Source: Mangrovimicrobium sediminis | Lineage (GTDB): Bacteria; Pseudomonadota; Gammaproteobacteria; Pseudomonadales; Halieaceae | Assembly: GCF_004745945.1 (NCBI RefSeq) | Contig: NZ_SRLE01000013.1 | Location: 114,245-178,244 of the forward strand | Reading direction: 5' to 3' | DNA: 64,000 bases | Shown: one piece after another, positions 45,784 through 54,715 of the stretch | Layout: each line of letters opens with the position of its first letter | Position numbering within the stretch: position 1 is the first letter of the stretch | The notes under the pieces: generated by a model | Told to the model about the DNA's origin: nothing | Database searches by the model: none | Seen by the model: the letters and a program-made list of their open reading frames with translations, nothing else | Position numbers and translations under genes: made by a program

Positions 45784-46770
45784 GTGGCTGAGTTCATCAT
45801 CGGGTATCCATTGCGCAAACTGGCGCGGGCGCGGCCGGGCCTGCAACGCGCACTCTGGCGCCTGGACTACGGCCTGGTGTGGGGCCTGGTGAAGCTGTTT
45901 GGCATGCTCCCGATAGACGGGGCCTCCGCTTTCGGCGAGCGGGTGGGGCGCTGGATCGGCCCGCGCCTGGGGCGCAAGAACGAAATATTCCACGCCAACC
46001 TGGCCGTGGTTTTCCCGCAGATGGACGAGGCCGGGCGCGAGACCCTGGTGCGCGATGCCTGGGGGCGGGCGGGCCGGGTGCTCGCGGAGTATCCGCACCT
46101 GGCCGCCATCCATCGCGATCCTGAGCGCGTTGAGGTGGAAGTGCGGGGCGACATCGAGACCTGTCGTGACCCTTCCCGGCCGGCCGTGTTCGTTGCTGCC
46201 CACCTGAGCAACTGGGAAGTCCTCGGGCTGGGCCTGGCGCGGCTGGGCATTCCCATGGCCAGTCTCTACTCGCCGCCCACCAATCCCATGCTCGACCGCA
46301 TGTTGCGCAATTCGCGCGCGGCCCTGAACAGCGAGCTGGTGCCCCGTGACAACAGTGCCCGGGAACTGATGCGCTGTCTCAAGCAGGGGCGCTCCGTGGG
46401 TATGATCATCGACCGCCGGGTCGACGAGGGCAGCCCGATACCGTTCTTCGGGCGCGACAAGTTGACCACCCTGGTGCCAGCGCGACTGGCGCTGAAACAC
46501 CACTGCGAGCTGGTGCCGATCCGCGTGCAGCGCCGCGAGGGCGCGCGTTTTCGTGTCACTTTCTACCCTCCAGTGTGCCCCGCCGACTCCGCTGCGGACC
46601 CGGCCCGGCAGGCACAGGACATGACCCGGCAGGTCCACAAGCTGTTCGAAGAGTGGATTAGTGCCGAACCCAGCGACTGGATGTGCTCGAAACGAATGTG
46701 GCCAAAGGTTAAAATAGGGGAGTCGGATGAGTCCGGCGACCCTGCAAACGTCCGCCAGGACAGCCACTGA
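45784..46770 (+). CDS. LpxL/HtrB-family acyltransferase (1)
   Basis: Lauroyl acyltransferase-family protein of 328 residues, usually attached to the inner membrane and active on lipid A or other lipids. The HxxxxE catalytic pair is intact at H140 and E145 in VAAHLSNWEVLGL, and GMIIDRRVDEGSPIPFFG is the conserved second block. GTG 45784 has GGGAGGGA upstream. Located between the CerR-like and FA2H-like genes, it may O-acylate a sphingolipid or glycolipid, although lipid A remains the default substrate for the family. Confidence 0.83.
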   Translation: MAEFIIGYPLRKLARARPGLQRALWRLDYGLVWGLVKLFGMLPIDGASAFGERVGRWIGPRLGRKNEIFHANLAVVFPQMDEAGRETLVRDAWGRAGRVLAEYPHLAAIHRDPERVEVEVRGDIETCRDPSRPAVFVAAHLSNWEVLGLGLARLGIPMASLYSPPTNPMLDRMLRNSRAALNSELVPRDNSARELMRCLKQGRSVGMIIDRRVDEGSPIPFFGRDKLTTLVPARLALKHHCELVPIRVQRREGARFRVTFYPPVCPADSAADPARQAQDMTRQVHKLFEEWISAEPSDWMCSKRMWPKVKIGESDESGDPANVRQDSH

Positions 46771-46814
46771 CCCGCCCCTGGCAGGACGCAGACCGACACG
46801 AGCCCGGCAGGACC

Positions 46815-47420
46815 ATGACTGACAAGAGCCCGCACCAATCAATCCGCCTGTTCGAGAACGACTTTCTCGAGCGCATGTCCCACGTGCACCCGATCACGCC
46901 GCTGCTGGTGTGGGCGCCCGTGGTGGCCTGGCTGCTGTGGCGTTCGGTGGCGGTGCACACCGTGCCCGCAATGTCGCTGGCAGCACTGGCCCTGGCCGGC
47001 ATGTTTACCTGGACCTTCGTGGAATACGTGTTCCACCGTTTCCTGTTCCACTACCCCGCGCGCTCCAAGGCCGGCAAGTGGCTGGTGTTCCTGTTCCACG
47101 GCAACCACCACGACGACCCGATGGACAAGACCCGCCTGGTGTTCCCGCCGGCCGGTGCGATTCCCATCATGGGCCTACTCTACCTGCTGTTTGCGCTGCT
47201 GATCCCGGCACCCTGGGTCGAGCCGTTCTTCGCTGGCTTCGTGGTGGGTTACCTGATGTACGACTACATCCACTACGCCACCCACCATTTCCACATGCGC
47301 AATCCGGTGGCGAAGTTCCTCAAGCACTACCACCTCAGGCACCACTTCTCGCGCCAGCCGGGCCGTTTCGGCGTGAGTTCGCCGCTGTGGGATATCGTCT
47401 TCGGTACCTGGCCGCGCTGA
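46815..47420 (+). CDS. Fatty acid 2-hydroxylase-like protein (FA2H/Scs7 type)
   Basis: Membrane-bound di-iron hydroxylase of the fatty acid hydroxylase superfamily, 201 residues. The His clusters follow the FA2H/Scs7 pattern: FVEYVFHRFLFH (about 68-79), FHGNHHDDPMDKTRLVFPP (about 94-112), YDYIHYATHHF (149-159) and HYHLRHHF (171-178). Three or four membrane spans separate them. Eukaryotic relatives 2-hydroxylate the N-acyl chain of sphingolipids, and the surrounding ceramide-type genes make the same role plausible here. ATG 46815 begins 44 bp after the acyltransferase. Confidence 0.82.
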   Translation: MTDKSPHQSIRLFENDFLERMSHVHPITPLLVWAPVVAWLLWRSVAVHTVPAMSLAALALAGMFTWTFVEYVFHRFLFHYPARSKAGKWLVFLFHGNHHDDPMDKTRLVFPPAGAIPIMGLLYLLFALLIPAPWVEPFFAGFVVGYLMYDYIHYATHHFHMRNPVAKFLKHYHLRHHFSRQPGRFGVSSPLWDIVFGTWPR

Positions 47421-47432
47421 GACTGCGGCCCG

Positions 47433-48365
47433 ATGGCTGAGTACTACCTGGTTCCCAAGCGCCTGGCGCGCCGTGTTCCCGCGCTGGGCCGCATCGCCCA
47501 GTGGCTGGAGAGCATCCTGTTCCGCAGCGTATTCTGGCTGGTGCGGCACATCCCCCTGAACCTTGCCTACCGGCTGAGCGGCGGCCTGTTCGCCCTGGCC
47601 GGGCCGCACACCAGCAAGGCGAAGAAGGCGCGGGACAATCTCGCCGTGGCGTTCCCGGGGCGCGACGCGAAGTGGTACGAGGACACCACCCGCGGCATCT
47701 TCCGCAACCTCGGCCATGCGGCGGTGGAACTGGTGCGCATGGACCAGGTCTGGGAGCGGCGGGCGGAACTGCTGGAATTCGAGATAGCGCCGGAGGCACT
47801 GGCCGCGTTGCGCAGCGGGCGTCCCACGATCATGGTCACCGCCCACGTCGGGCCCTGGCAGGCGGTCAACCTGATCGCCCGCGAGTACGGATTGACGGTC
47901 AGCACCATCTACGCCCCCGAGTCCAACCGTGCGATGACCGAGATCATGGTCGGTATGCGCCAGTCCTTCGGCGTGGGCTGGATATCCTCGGAGGAGGGGG
48001 TGCGACCCCTGTTGCGCGAGTTGCAGGCGGGCCACGGCATCGGTATGGCCATGGATACGCGGCTGGACAGCGGCAAACTGGTGCCGTTTTTCGGTGTCGA
48101 GGCGCTCACCAATACCAGCGCCGCGGGCCTCGCCCAGCGCACCGGCGCGGCGCTCATTCCAGTGCGTGCCCAGCGGCTTGCCGACGGCCGCTGCCGGGTC
48201 ACTACCTATGCGCCGCTGGAGCCGAGCGACGCCGGGGCGGACCCGCGCGAGCAGGTGCTGGACCTCACCGCCCAGATCAACAACTGTTTCGAAAGCTGGA
48301 TTCGCGACGACCCCGCCGCCTGGATCTGCCTCAAGCGGCGCTGGCCGAAGGCGCACAAGCTCTAG
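47433..48365 (+). CDS. LpxL/HtrB-family acyltransferase (2), altered active site
   Basis: 310-residue protein of the same family as 45784-46770. The catalytic block reads VTAHVGPWQAVNL: His138 is kept, but the acidic residue five positions later is Gln143, where HxxxxD/E is expected. GIGMAMDTRLDSGKLVPFFG is the conserved second block. ATG 47433 follows the FA2H-like gene by 12 bp, so they are in one operon. It may be an acyltransferase with changed chemistry or a non-catalytic paralog. It ends the ceramide-type cluster and converges on the Omp85-type gene. Confidence 0.8.
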   Translation: MAEYYLVPKRLARRVPALGRIAQWLESILFRSVFWLVRHIPLNLAYRLSGGLFALAGPHTSKAKKARDNLAVAFPGRDAKWYEDTTRGIFRNLGHAAVELVRMDQVWERRAELLEFEIAPEALAALRSGRPTIMVTAHVGPWQAVNLIAREYGLTVSTIYAPESNRAMTEIMVGMRQSFGVGWISSEEGVRPLLRELQAGHGIGMAMDTRLDSGKLVPFFGVEALTNTSAAGLAQRTGAALIPVRAQRLADGRCRVTTYAPLEPSDAGADPREQVLDLTAQINNCFESWIRDDPAAWICLKRRWPKAHKL

Positions 48366-48398
48366 CTCATGGCTTGCACTGGAGCAGGTCGCGGCCCG

Positions 48399-50120
48399 CT
48401 AGAACTGGTCGCGCACGCGAAACAGCAGTTGCACGTCGTCGACGTCGTCACCGGTGGCCAGCGGGAAGGCCAGGTCGACGTGGATCACCCGGCGCTTGTT
48501 GGCACGGCTGGAGTTGAGCCGCAGCCCCACACCCACGTCCACCAGGGTGCCGTCGTTGGCGCCGTTGTCTTCGTCGTCGTACCAGGCGCGGCCCACGTCC
48601 AGGAACAGCGCGCCGCCCAGCCGGAACAGCCGGAACGGGTGCCAGTCCGAGTAGTAGCGCTCTTCCAGGTTGATCACGAAGCTGCGGTCGCCGACCTGGT
48701 AGTTGCGCTCGTAGCCGCGCATGCCGTTGTCGCCGCCGAGCAGTACCTGGCGGTCGTCGGTCAGGCCGTTGGTGAGGTCGACGCGCGCGGCGCTGTAGAA
48801 GGTCCAGTTGTGGTGCTGGCGATGAAAATAGCTGGTGTACAGCGTGAACCAGAGGTTTTCGAAATCGCCCTCGTCGGGCGACAGGTAGCCGTTGGCGTAG
48901 GCCTGTACGCGCCACATGTTGCCCTCATCGATCCACAGCGTATTGCCGTAGTGAGCGTCCAGTGCCAGCAGGTCGCGGCTCGCGCCAAAGGCCTCGCCGG
49001 ACCAGCCCAGCGACCAGTGGTAGCGCTCGCCGGTGTAGAAATCCTCGGTGCGCCCGATGTAGTTCATGTTGCGCACCTTGAGGTACTGGTCCTCGATCGA
49101 CTGGTAGCCCACAAACGGGTAGACGTAGTCGCGGCTCGCGGGCAGCGCCTCGGGCGGGATGTTGCTGTCGCTGTAGTCGAAGTCGTTGGTCTCGTAGTGG
49201 ACACCCAGGCTCCAGCGCCCCACCCGGTGCCCCTCCTCGGGGTCGTCGGCGAAGGCGCCGAACAGCCGTACACGGTCGTAGCGATGCTCGAACTCGGTAA
49301 CCTCGTCGCCGCGGAACCAGGTGGCTTCCTCGAGCTTGCCCTGGGTCGCGCTGGTGCCCGCCGACCACGGTTCGTACACCGAGAAAAACGGGCGTTCCAC
49401 GGCCAGGTTGCGGTAGTAGCCGTCGCTGTTGTCGCTGTACACCGCGTGCATCTGCCAGCGCGAGTTGAATAGCGCCGGGTCGCCGTAGATCAGGCTGTAG
49501 CCGCTGCGGTCGGGGTCGTTGTCGTAGAGCAGCCCCACTTGCTTGCCGCTGCCGAGCACGTTGGAATCGGTGATGCCGAGCGTGGCGCTGTTGCCGCCGC
49601 CGCTGCGCGACAGGCTGATGGTGGGGTTGAGTGTCCAGATATCCCGCGTAATCACTTCCAGGTCTACCACCTGGCCGCACACGCGGCGCGGGATCACCCG
49701 GGCGTCGTAGAGGAAGGGCAGGTCGCGCAGCAGGCGTTCTGACTCGGCCAGCGCGTAGGCGTCGTAGGTGCCGCCCTCGCGCACCAGCAACTGGCTGTGG
49801 ACCACCGATTCCCAGGTGACCACGTTGAAGCGGTTGGCGAGGTCGTACAGCCAGTTGCGCTCGCGCGGGTCCTCGCTGTTGAACACGTTGTAGCGGATGT
49901 ATTCGATGTGGCCGACGACGAGGTCGCCCTGCAGCGAGCGGTTAAAGGCCTGCTGTGCATCACTGATGCGGAAATTGAATTTTTCGTCGCCGCTGAGCGG
50001 GGGGCCCTCACGGCAGGCGTCTGCGCCAGGCCCGCCCGGCCCGGGTTGGGCCAGTGCGGCGCTGCCGCACAGCGTGAGCGAGCACGCAAGCCACGCCCGG
50101 CCAGGGCGATGGCGATTCAT
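48399..50120 (-). CDS. Omp85-family outer membrane protein (BamA/TamA-like)
   Basis: 573-residue outer membrane protein from ATG 50120. A signal peptide (about 1-24, ending AALAQ) is followed by a POTRA-like region: VREGGTYDAYALAESERLLR, LPFLYDARVIPRRV, VDLEVITRDIWTL. A beta-barrel of about 400 residues ends in FRVRDQF with a C-terminal Phe. The Omp85 hallmark RGYERNYQVGDRSFVINLEERYY is present. It is shorter than BamA (about 800), with one or two POTRA domains. The role may be protein or lipid insertion at the outer membrane; the client is unknown. Confidence 0.85.
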   Translation of the reverse strand: MNRHRPGRAWLACSLTLCGSAALAQPGPGGPGADACREGPPLSGDEKFNFRISDAQQAFNRSLQGDLVVGHIEYIRYNVFNSEDPRERNWLYDLANRFNVVTWESVVHSQLLVREGGTYDAYALAESERLLRDLPFLYDARVIPRRVCGQVVDLEVITRDIWTLNPTISLSRSGGGNSATLGITDSNVLGSGKQVGLLYDNDPDRSGYSLIYGDPALFNSRWQMHAVYSDNSDGYYRNLAVERPFFSVYEPWSAGTSATQGKLEEATWFRGDEVTEFEHRYDRVRLFGAFADDPEEGHRVGRWSLGVHYETNDFDYSDSNIPPEALPASRDYVYPFVGYQSIEDQYLKVRNMNYIGRTEDFYTGERYHWSLGWSGEAFGASRDLLALDAHYGNTLWIDEGNMWRVQAYANGYLSPDEGDFENLWFTLYTSYFHRQHHNWTFYSAARVDLTNGLTDDRQVLLGGDNGMRGYERNYQVGDRSFVINLEERYYSDWHPFRLFRLGGALFLDVGRAWYDDEDNGANDGTLVDVGVGLRLNSSRANKRRVIHVDLAFPLATGDDVDDVQLLFRVRDQF

Positions 50121-50259
50121 ACCAGCGCTGGAGAACAAGCAAAGACCCCCGACGATTTCCCGGTTATTCTGGGACAGCGGCGCGCGCCCGGGCAAGGAAA
50201 TAATGCCGAACGCCGCGTATTCCATTATATTGCTGTGGGCAATGAAGAAGGGTCGGGCA

Positions 50260-51015
50260 ATGAGCGGCGCGCAGTATCTCAACCAGGAAGTGATGGACGG
50301 CATCGACACCCGCGAGTTTCGCGGGCAGCGTCCGTATCCCTGGCTGAACCCCCAGTATTTCATCCGCCCGGAGCGCTACCAGGAACTGTTGGATACCCTG
50401 CCGGATATTTCGCGCTTCAAGGGCGCCTTCTACGGCACGCGCAAGCACGGCCAGAAGGGCCACGACCGCTACGCGCTGGACTACGAAGACGGCATGGAAC
50501 TGGCAGCACCCTGGGAGACCTTCATCCAGGAGCTGCGCGCAGACAGCTACCGCAAGTTTGTCTGCCGCCTGCTGGATGTGGGCGACATCCGCTTTCGCTT
50601 CCACTGGCACTACACGCCGCAGGGCTGCGAGGTCTCGCCGCACTGCGATTCGCGCGGCAAGCTGGGTTCGCAGATCTTCTACCTGAACTCCGCCAATGAC
50701 TGGGACCCGGCCTGGGGCGGCGAGACAGTCATACTCGACGACGAGGGCCGCTTTCCCGCCGCCAGCGCCCCTGAGTTTGCGGATTTCACCGCGGAATACG
50801 CCGCCCAGACCCAGGATAACCGCAGCCTGTTGTTCGCACGCCAGGGCAATTCCTGGCACGGTGTACACGCGGTGCAGTGCCCCGAGGGGTACTACCGCAA
50901 GGTATTTATCGTGGTCTTTGAAGCCTACCGCCCGTTGCGCGCCGCCGCGAAAAAATTCAAGCGTGCGCTGCGCGGCAAGCCGCTGGTGACCGACAAAGAA
51001 CGGATGATGTACTGA
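50260..51015 (+). CDS. 2OG-Fe(II) oxygenase superfamily protein
   Basis: 251-residue dioxygenase with the iron triad HCD (H128, D130) in VSPHCDSRGK and a distal His in NSWHGVH, followed by YRKVFIVVF with the basic residue for 2-oxoglutarate. ATG 50260 is preferred (AAGGGT 8 nt upstream); ATG 50242 is possible. It is divergent from the Omp85 gene and 8 bp before a sulfotransferase, so probably co-transcribed with it. This is the second oxygenase in the window beside sulfotransferase genes, a recurring pairing that suggests hydroxylation before sulfation. Confidence 0.82.
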   Translation: MSGAQYLNQEVMDGIDTREFRGQRPYPWLNPQYFIRPERYQELLDTLPDISRFKGAFYGTRKHGQKGHDRYALDYEDGMELAAPWETFIQELRADSYRKFVCRLLDVGDIRFRFHWHYTPQGCEVSPHCDSRGKLGSQIFYLNSANDWDPAWGGETVILDDEGRFPAASAPEFADFTAEYAAQTQDNRSLLFARQGNSWHGVHAVQCPEGYYRKVFIVVFEAYRPLRAAAKKFKRALRGKPLVTDKERMMY

Positions 51016-51023
51016 CATGCCCG

Positions 51024-51953
51024 TTGCGAGTCGTGAAGGACAGTAACCGTCCCCCGCTATTGATCCTGGGAGCGCCCCCCCGCGGTGGCAACCACCTGCT
51101 GCGCGGTCTGCTGGACGGGCACCCCGAACTGTTGTTGCCCCCGGACGAGGACTACGCGATCCGCCATCTCGCGCGCAGTGCACCGCTGCGTTGGCTTGGG
51201 GCGCTGACCTCACCGGCCGGGGCGCCGGCCTTTTACCGGCGCCTGCAGAAGGGCGGGCACCTGGAGCGGGTAAACTCCGATCTCGCCGCCGAGAGTTTCG
51301 GCACCGCCGGCTCCCTGGACCTGGAGTGCTACTACGACTACATCCGCAGCCATCACCGCCGCGGTATCGGCGCCGATGAACTGGTCAGGAATCATGTGGA
51401 GGGCATGTCGCGCGCCCTCGGTTTCGACGGCTCCGACGCCCGCATGCGCGTTTACTTCTGCGCGTTGCAACCGAGCAATCGCGACCTGATCCGGGTCGGC
51501 CGCCTGCTCGCGCGCAGTTACAGCGTGCGCGGCGTGTTCGTGGTGCGCGACCCGCGCGCCCACCTGAGCTCGAAGCTGGTGCGCAATCCCGGACTGGCGC
51601 TGGGCCGCTATTGCCGGCGCCAGAATCGCTACGTGGAGGAAATAGACGCCTTTCGCCGTGAATGTGGCCCCGCGGTGTCTGTGCGTTTCGAGGAACTCGT
51701 GCTGGACACGGAGGCGGCGATTCGTCGCGTCTGTGAGGTTGCCGGTATCGCCTTCAGCGAGGACCTGCTCGACTACACCCAGGGCGGGAAACCCAGTCGC
51801 AGCAATTCCTCCTTCGCCGCCCGCGACGGTATCGACAGCGCGGCGGTCACCCGCTACCGGGAAATGCTGCCCGCCGAGATTTCCGACTACGTGGAGCGCC
51901 ACTGCCGCGTGGAACTGCTGTGGCGCGGCAGCCTGGAGAACGCCAGCGGCTGA
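51024..51953 (+). CDS. Sulfotransferase family protein (4)
   Basis: 309-residue P-loop sulfotransferase, more distant from copies 1-3. The 5'-PSB loop is LILGAPPRGGNHLLRGLLDGHP (residues 12-33), and the 3'-PB element is GVFVVRDPRAHLSSKLVRNP. VRFEELVLDTEAAIRRVCE is typical of Sulfotransferase_3-type members. The start is uncertain: TTG 51024 gives the full loop, and GTG 51033 would also keep it. It is downstream of the 2OG oxygenase and convergent with the ATP-grasp gene. Confidence 0.8.
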   Translation: MRVVKDSNRPPLLILGAPPRGGNHLLRGLLDGHPELLLPPDEDYAIRHLARSAPLRWLGALTSPAGAPAFYRRLQKGGHLERVNSDLAAESFGTAGSLDLECYYDYIRSHHRRGIGADELVRNHVEGMSRALGFDGSDARMRVYFCALQPSNRDLIRVGRLLARSYSVRGVFVVRDPRAHLSSKLVRNPGLALGRYCRRQNRYVEEIDAFRRECGPAVSVRFEELVLDTEAAIRRVCEVAGIAFSEDLLDYTQGGKPSRSNSSFAARDGIDSAAVTRYREMLPAEISDYVERHCRVELLWRGSLENASG

Positions 51954-51970
51954 GGCCCGTTATCCACGGC

Positions 51971-53437
51971 TCAGTGCCCGCGGCGCGCCTCCATGCGCTG
52001 CAGCAGGGTGCGCATCACCTGGCGATACAGGTCCATGCCCAGGTACTTGTCCTCGACGCCGCTGTCGATGCTGGGATTGTCGTTGACCTCGATGACGAAA
52101 CCGCGACCATCTTTTTCCTTCACATCCACACCGTAGAAGCCATCACCGATCGGCCGGGTGGCCGCCAGCGCCGCCTCCAGTACCGCCGGCGGTACGTCGC
52201 TGATCGGCATGGTGTCGAAGCCGCCGGAGTCGGTGCGCGGGCCGTGGCGGTAGATCTGCCAGTGCTTCTTGACCATGTAGTAGCGGCAGGCGTAGAGCGG
52301 CTTGCGGTCGAGCACGCCGATACGCCAGTCGAAGTCCGTGTACAGGAACTCCTGGGCGAGCAGCAGCGTGGATTCGCTGAACAGCCTGGTGCAGATGGCG
52401 TGCAGTTCCTCGCGATTGTTGGCTTTTTCCACGCCGCGGGAGAAGGCGCCATCGGGGATCTTCACCACCAGGGGGTAACCGAAATCCCGCTCCAGTTGTT
52501 CCAGTTGATCCTTCCGCCCGCGATGCAGCACCACGGTGCGCGGCGCCGGGACCTTGTGGATGCGGAACAGGTCGGCGAGATAGACCTTGTTGGTGCAGCG
52601 CAGGATGGACTTGCTGTCGTCGATGACCACCAGGCCCTCGCTCTCCGCCTTGCGCGCGAAACGGAAGGTGTAGTGGTCGATGTTGGTCGTGGTGCGAATG
52701 AACAGCCCGTCGAATTCCGGCAGGCGCAGGTAGTCGCGCTGGGTAATGATCTGGCAGGCGATACCCAGTTCGCGGCCGGCGCGGATAAACCGCTTCAGGG
52801 CGCTGGCATCCGAGGGCGGCAGTGCCTCCGCCGGGTCGCAAAGAATGGCCAGGTCGTAGCGCGCGTGGATTTTCTCTCGCTTGCGCCGCCACTGCTTGCG
52901 CGAGAAATCCTCCAGCGTCCAGCTGAACAGGTCGCGCTCCGCCGGCTCGAGTTCGCGTGGCGAGAGGGCGCGCAGGCCGGTGATCTCCCACTGCTTCTTG
53001 TGGGTGAGCGAGATCTCCAGCAGCGGGCAGGGAAAGATTTCGAACAGGCGCCGGGCCAGGGCGTCGTGGGCCTGGTCCAGGGCGCGGCCGAAGAAAAAGC
53101 GCAGTTGCAGGGTGGTCCCGGACCCCGCTTCGCTGCCCAGGTTGTCCAGCGCCACGCCGAGGTCGCTGACGTGGATGCGGTACAGCGAGCGCCGGGTGAG
53201 ATCGCTCAGGGTCTGCAGGGAGGGCGTGACCTTGTGTCCCCGCGCCTCGGCGAGCAGGGAGCAGTAATAACCCTCGGAGAGATAGCCGAACTTGCGGCAC
53301 AGGTTGACGATACGCGGTCGTGTCGCCCCCTGCGGGTAGTTGCCGGTCACGTACTCGGAGAAAGTGATGACCTGCCCCGAGGTTGGACTGTCCGGCCAGT
53401 CCTTGCGATCGTGAACCACTACGAGGGTTTTTGACAC
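51971..53437 (-). CDS. RimK-type ATP-grasp ligase
   Basis: ATP-grasp amino-acid ligase of the RimK family, 488 residues from GTG 53437 (VSKTLVVVHDRKDWP); the open frame to 53500 adds nothing conserved. A RimK-like N-terminal domain of about 270 residues precedes the ATP-grasp core: CTNKVYLADLFRIHKVPAP, YPLVVKIPDGAFSRGVEKA, and the metal-binding FVIEVNDNPSID near residue 455. RimK enzymes add glutamate to protein C termini, coenzyme F420 or small molecules. It is divergent from the GNAT-C39 and DUF1704 genes, a neighbourhood I associate with peptide-modification systems. Confidence 0.87.
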   Translation of the reverse strand: MSKTLVVVHDRKDWPDSPTSGQVITFSEYVTGNYPQGATRPRIVNLCRKFGYLSEGYYCSLLAEARGHKVTPSLQTLSDLTRRSLYRIHVSDLGVALDNLGSEAGSGTTLQLRFFFGRALDQAHDALARRLFEIFPCPLLEISLTHKKQWEITGLRALSPRELEPAERDLFSWTLEDFSRKQWRRKREKIHARYDLAILCDPAEALPPSDASALKRFIRAGRELGIACQIITQRDYLRLPEFDGLFIRTTTNIDHYTFRFARKAESEGLVVIDDSKSILRCTNKVYLADLFRIHKVPAPRTVVLHRGRKDQLEQLERDFGYPLVVKIPDGAFSRGVEKANNREELHAICTRLFSESTLLLAQEFLYTDFDWRIGVLDRKPLYACRYYMVKKHWQIYRHGPRTDSGGFDTMPISDVPPAVLEAALAATRPIGDGFYGVDVKEKDGRGFVIEVNDNPSIDSGVEDKYLGMDLYRQVMRTLLQRMEARRGH

Positions 53438-53581
53438 GCGGGCTTGTCCTGGAGGGTTGAAAACTGCCGGAAGTATTTGCCAGCCGACTCTGGCAGTCAA
53501 TTGCCGGCACAGCTATATTCGCGCCAATCTTACCGTTATTAATTCCGGGCGCGACGCCCTGCAGGCGGCAGCGTATCCAGC

Positions 53582-54715
53582 ATGAGCGATTCCATCCGCA
53601 AGGCCGAAGCCGGCGATCTCGACAGGCTGCTCGAGCTGGAGCAGGCCTGCTTCAGTACCGATCGCCTCAGTCGCCGCAGTTTTCGCCGCTGGTTGCGCCA
53701 CGAGCACTGCGTGTTCCTGGTGGCGGTGGACAGAAAGGCGCAGGTGCAGGGCTATGCACTGGCGGTGCTGCGCCAGGGCACGCGTCTGGCCCGGCTGTAC
53801 TCCGTCGCCGTCGATCCCGCGCAGCGCGGGCGCGGCCTTGCCGCCGAACTGATTGCCGCCGCCGAGCGCGGTGCGCGCGCGGCAGGGGCGTTGTATATGC
53901 GCCTGGAAGTTGCCACCGGCAACCAGGCGGCGATCAAGCTCTACAAGCGCATGGGTTATCGCCGTTTCGGCCTGTACCGGGATTATTACGACGATCACGG
54001 CGACGCGCTGCGCATGGAAAAAATTGTCCATGCTTACGAGGAAGGGCAGAGCCGGATTATCCCCTGGTTCCCGCAAAGTACCGCGTTCACCTGCGGACCC
54101 GCCTCGCTGATGATGGCGATGGCCGCGCTCGACAAGGCCTATGTGCCTGGACACATGGACGAGATCCAGATCTGGCGTGAGGCCACTACTATTTTCATGA
54201 CCTCAGGCCATGGCGGCTGCCACCCCATCGGCCTGGCCCTGGCCGCTTCGCGCCGGGGTTTTTCCGCCAGCGTGCGGGTGAACCAGCATGGCCCGCTGTT
54301 TCTGGAGGGGGTGCGCGACCCCAACAAGAAACGGGTGATGTCCCTGGTGCACGACAGCTTCGTCGCGCAGGCGGCGCAGTGTGGTGTGGATATCGATTAC
54401 GGCAATGTCGAGCAACAGGCGCTGATTGATGCATTCAACACGGGCGCCAGCCTGCTGGTACTGATCTCCACCTACCGGCTCGACAAGAAAAAGGCGCCGC
54501 ACTGGGTGGTGGTCAGCGGTAGTGACGAGCGCTGCCTGTTCGTGCAGGATCCGGGGTATGAGATTGATATCGCCACCGAGCCCGCCGACGCGGGCCTGCT
54601 CGCCATGGATTACCAGCATATTCCCATCGCCCGCGAGGACTTCGCCGCCATGAGCCGCTTCGGCGCCAGTCGCCTGCAGGCGGCGGTGGTGCTGCGGCGG
54701 GAGGCGCGCGCGTGA
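53582..54715 (+). CDS. GNAT acetyltransferase fused to C39-like peptidase domain
   Basis: Fusion of 377 residues. The N-terminal RimI-like GNAT domain (about 1-150) has the acetyl-CoA loop VAVDPAQRGRGLA and ends with YKRMGYRRFGLYRDYY. The C-terminal half (about 163-377) resembles peptidase family C39: PQSTAFTCGPASLMMAMAAL with candidate nucleophile Cys171, then PHWVVVSG for the His and VQDPGYE for the Asp. The fusion is known in proteobacteria next to RimK-type ligases. It overlaps the DUF1704 gene by 4 bp (GTGA). The substrate is unknown; trimming or acetylating the ligase product is a reasonable guess. Confidence 0.85.
   Translation: MSDSIRKAEAGDLDRLLELEQACFSTDRLSRRSFRRWLRHEHCVFLVAVDRKAQVQGYALAVLRQGTRLARLYSVAVDPAQRGRGLAAELIAAAERGARAAGALYMRLEVATGNQAAIKLYKRMGYRRFGLYRDYYDDHGDALRMEKIVHAYEEGQSRIIPWFPQSTAFTCGPASLMMAMAALDKAYVPGHMDEIQIWREATTIFMTSGHGGCHPIGLALAASRRGFSASVRVNQHGPLFLEGVRDPNKKRVMSLVHDSFVAQAAQCGVDIDYGNVEQQALIDAFNTGASLLVLISTYRLDKKKAPHWVVVSGSDERCLFVQDPGYEIDIATEPADAGLLAMDYQHIPIAREDFAAMSRFGASRLQAAVVLRREARA

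Noticed and set aside
48399..50120. BamA
   Set aside because: The POTRA region is far too short for five POTRA domains and BamA's usual neighbours are absent; only the Omp85 family is supported.
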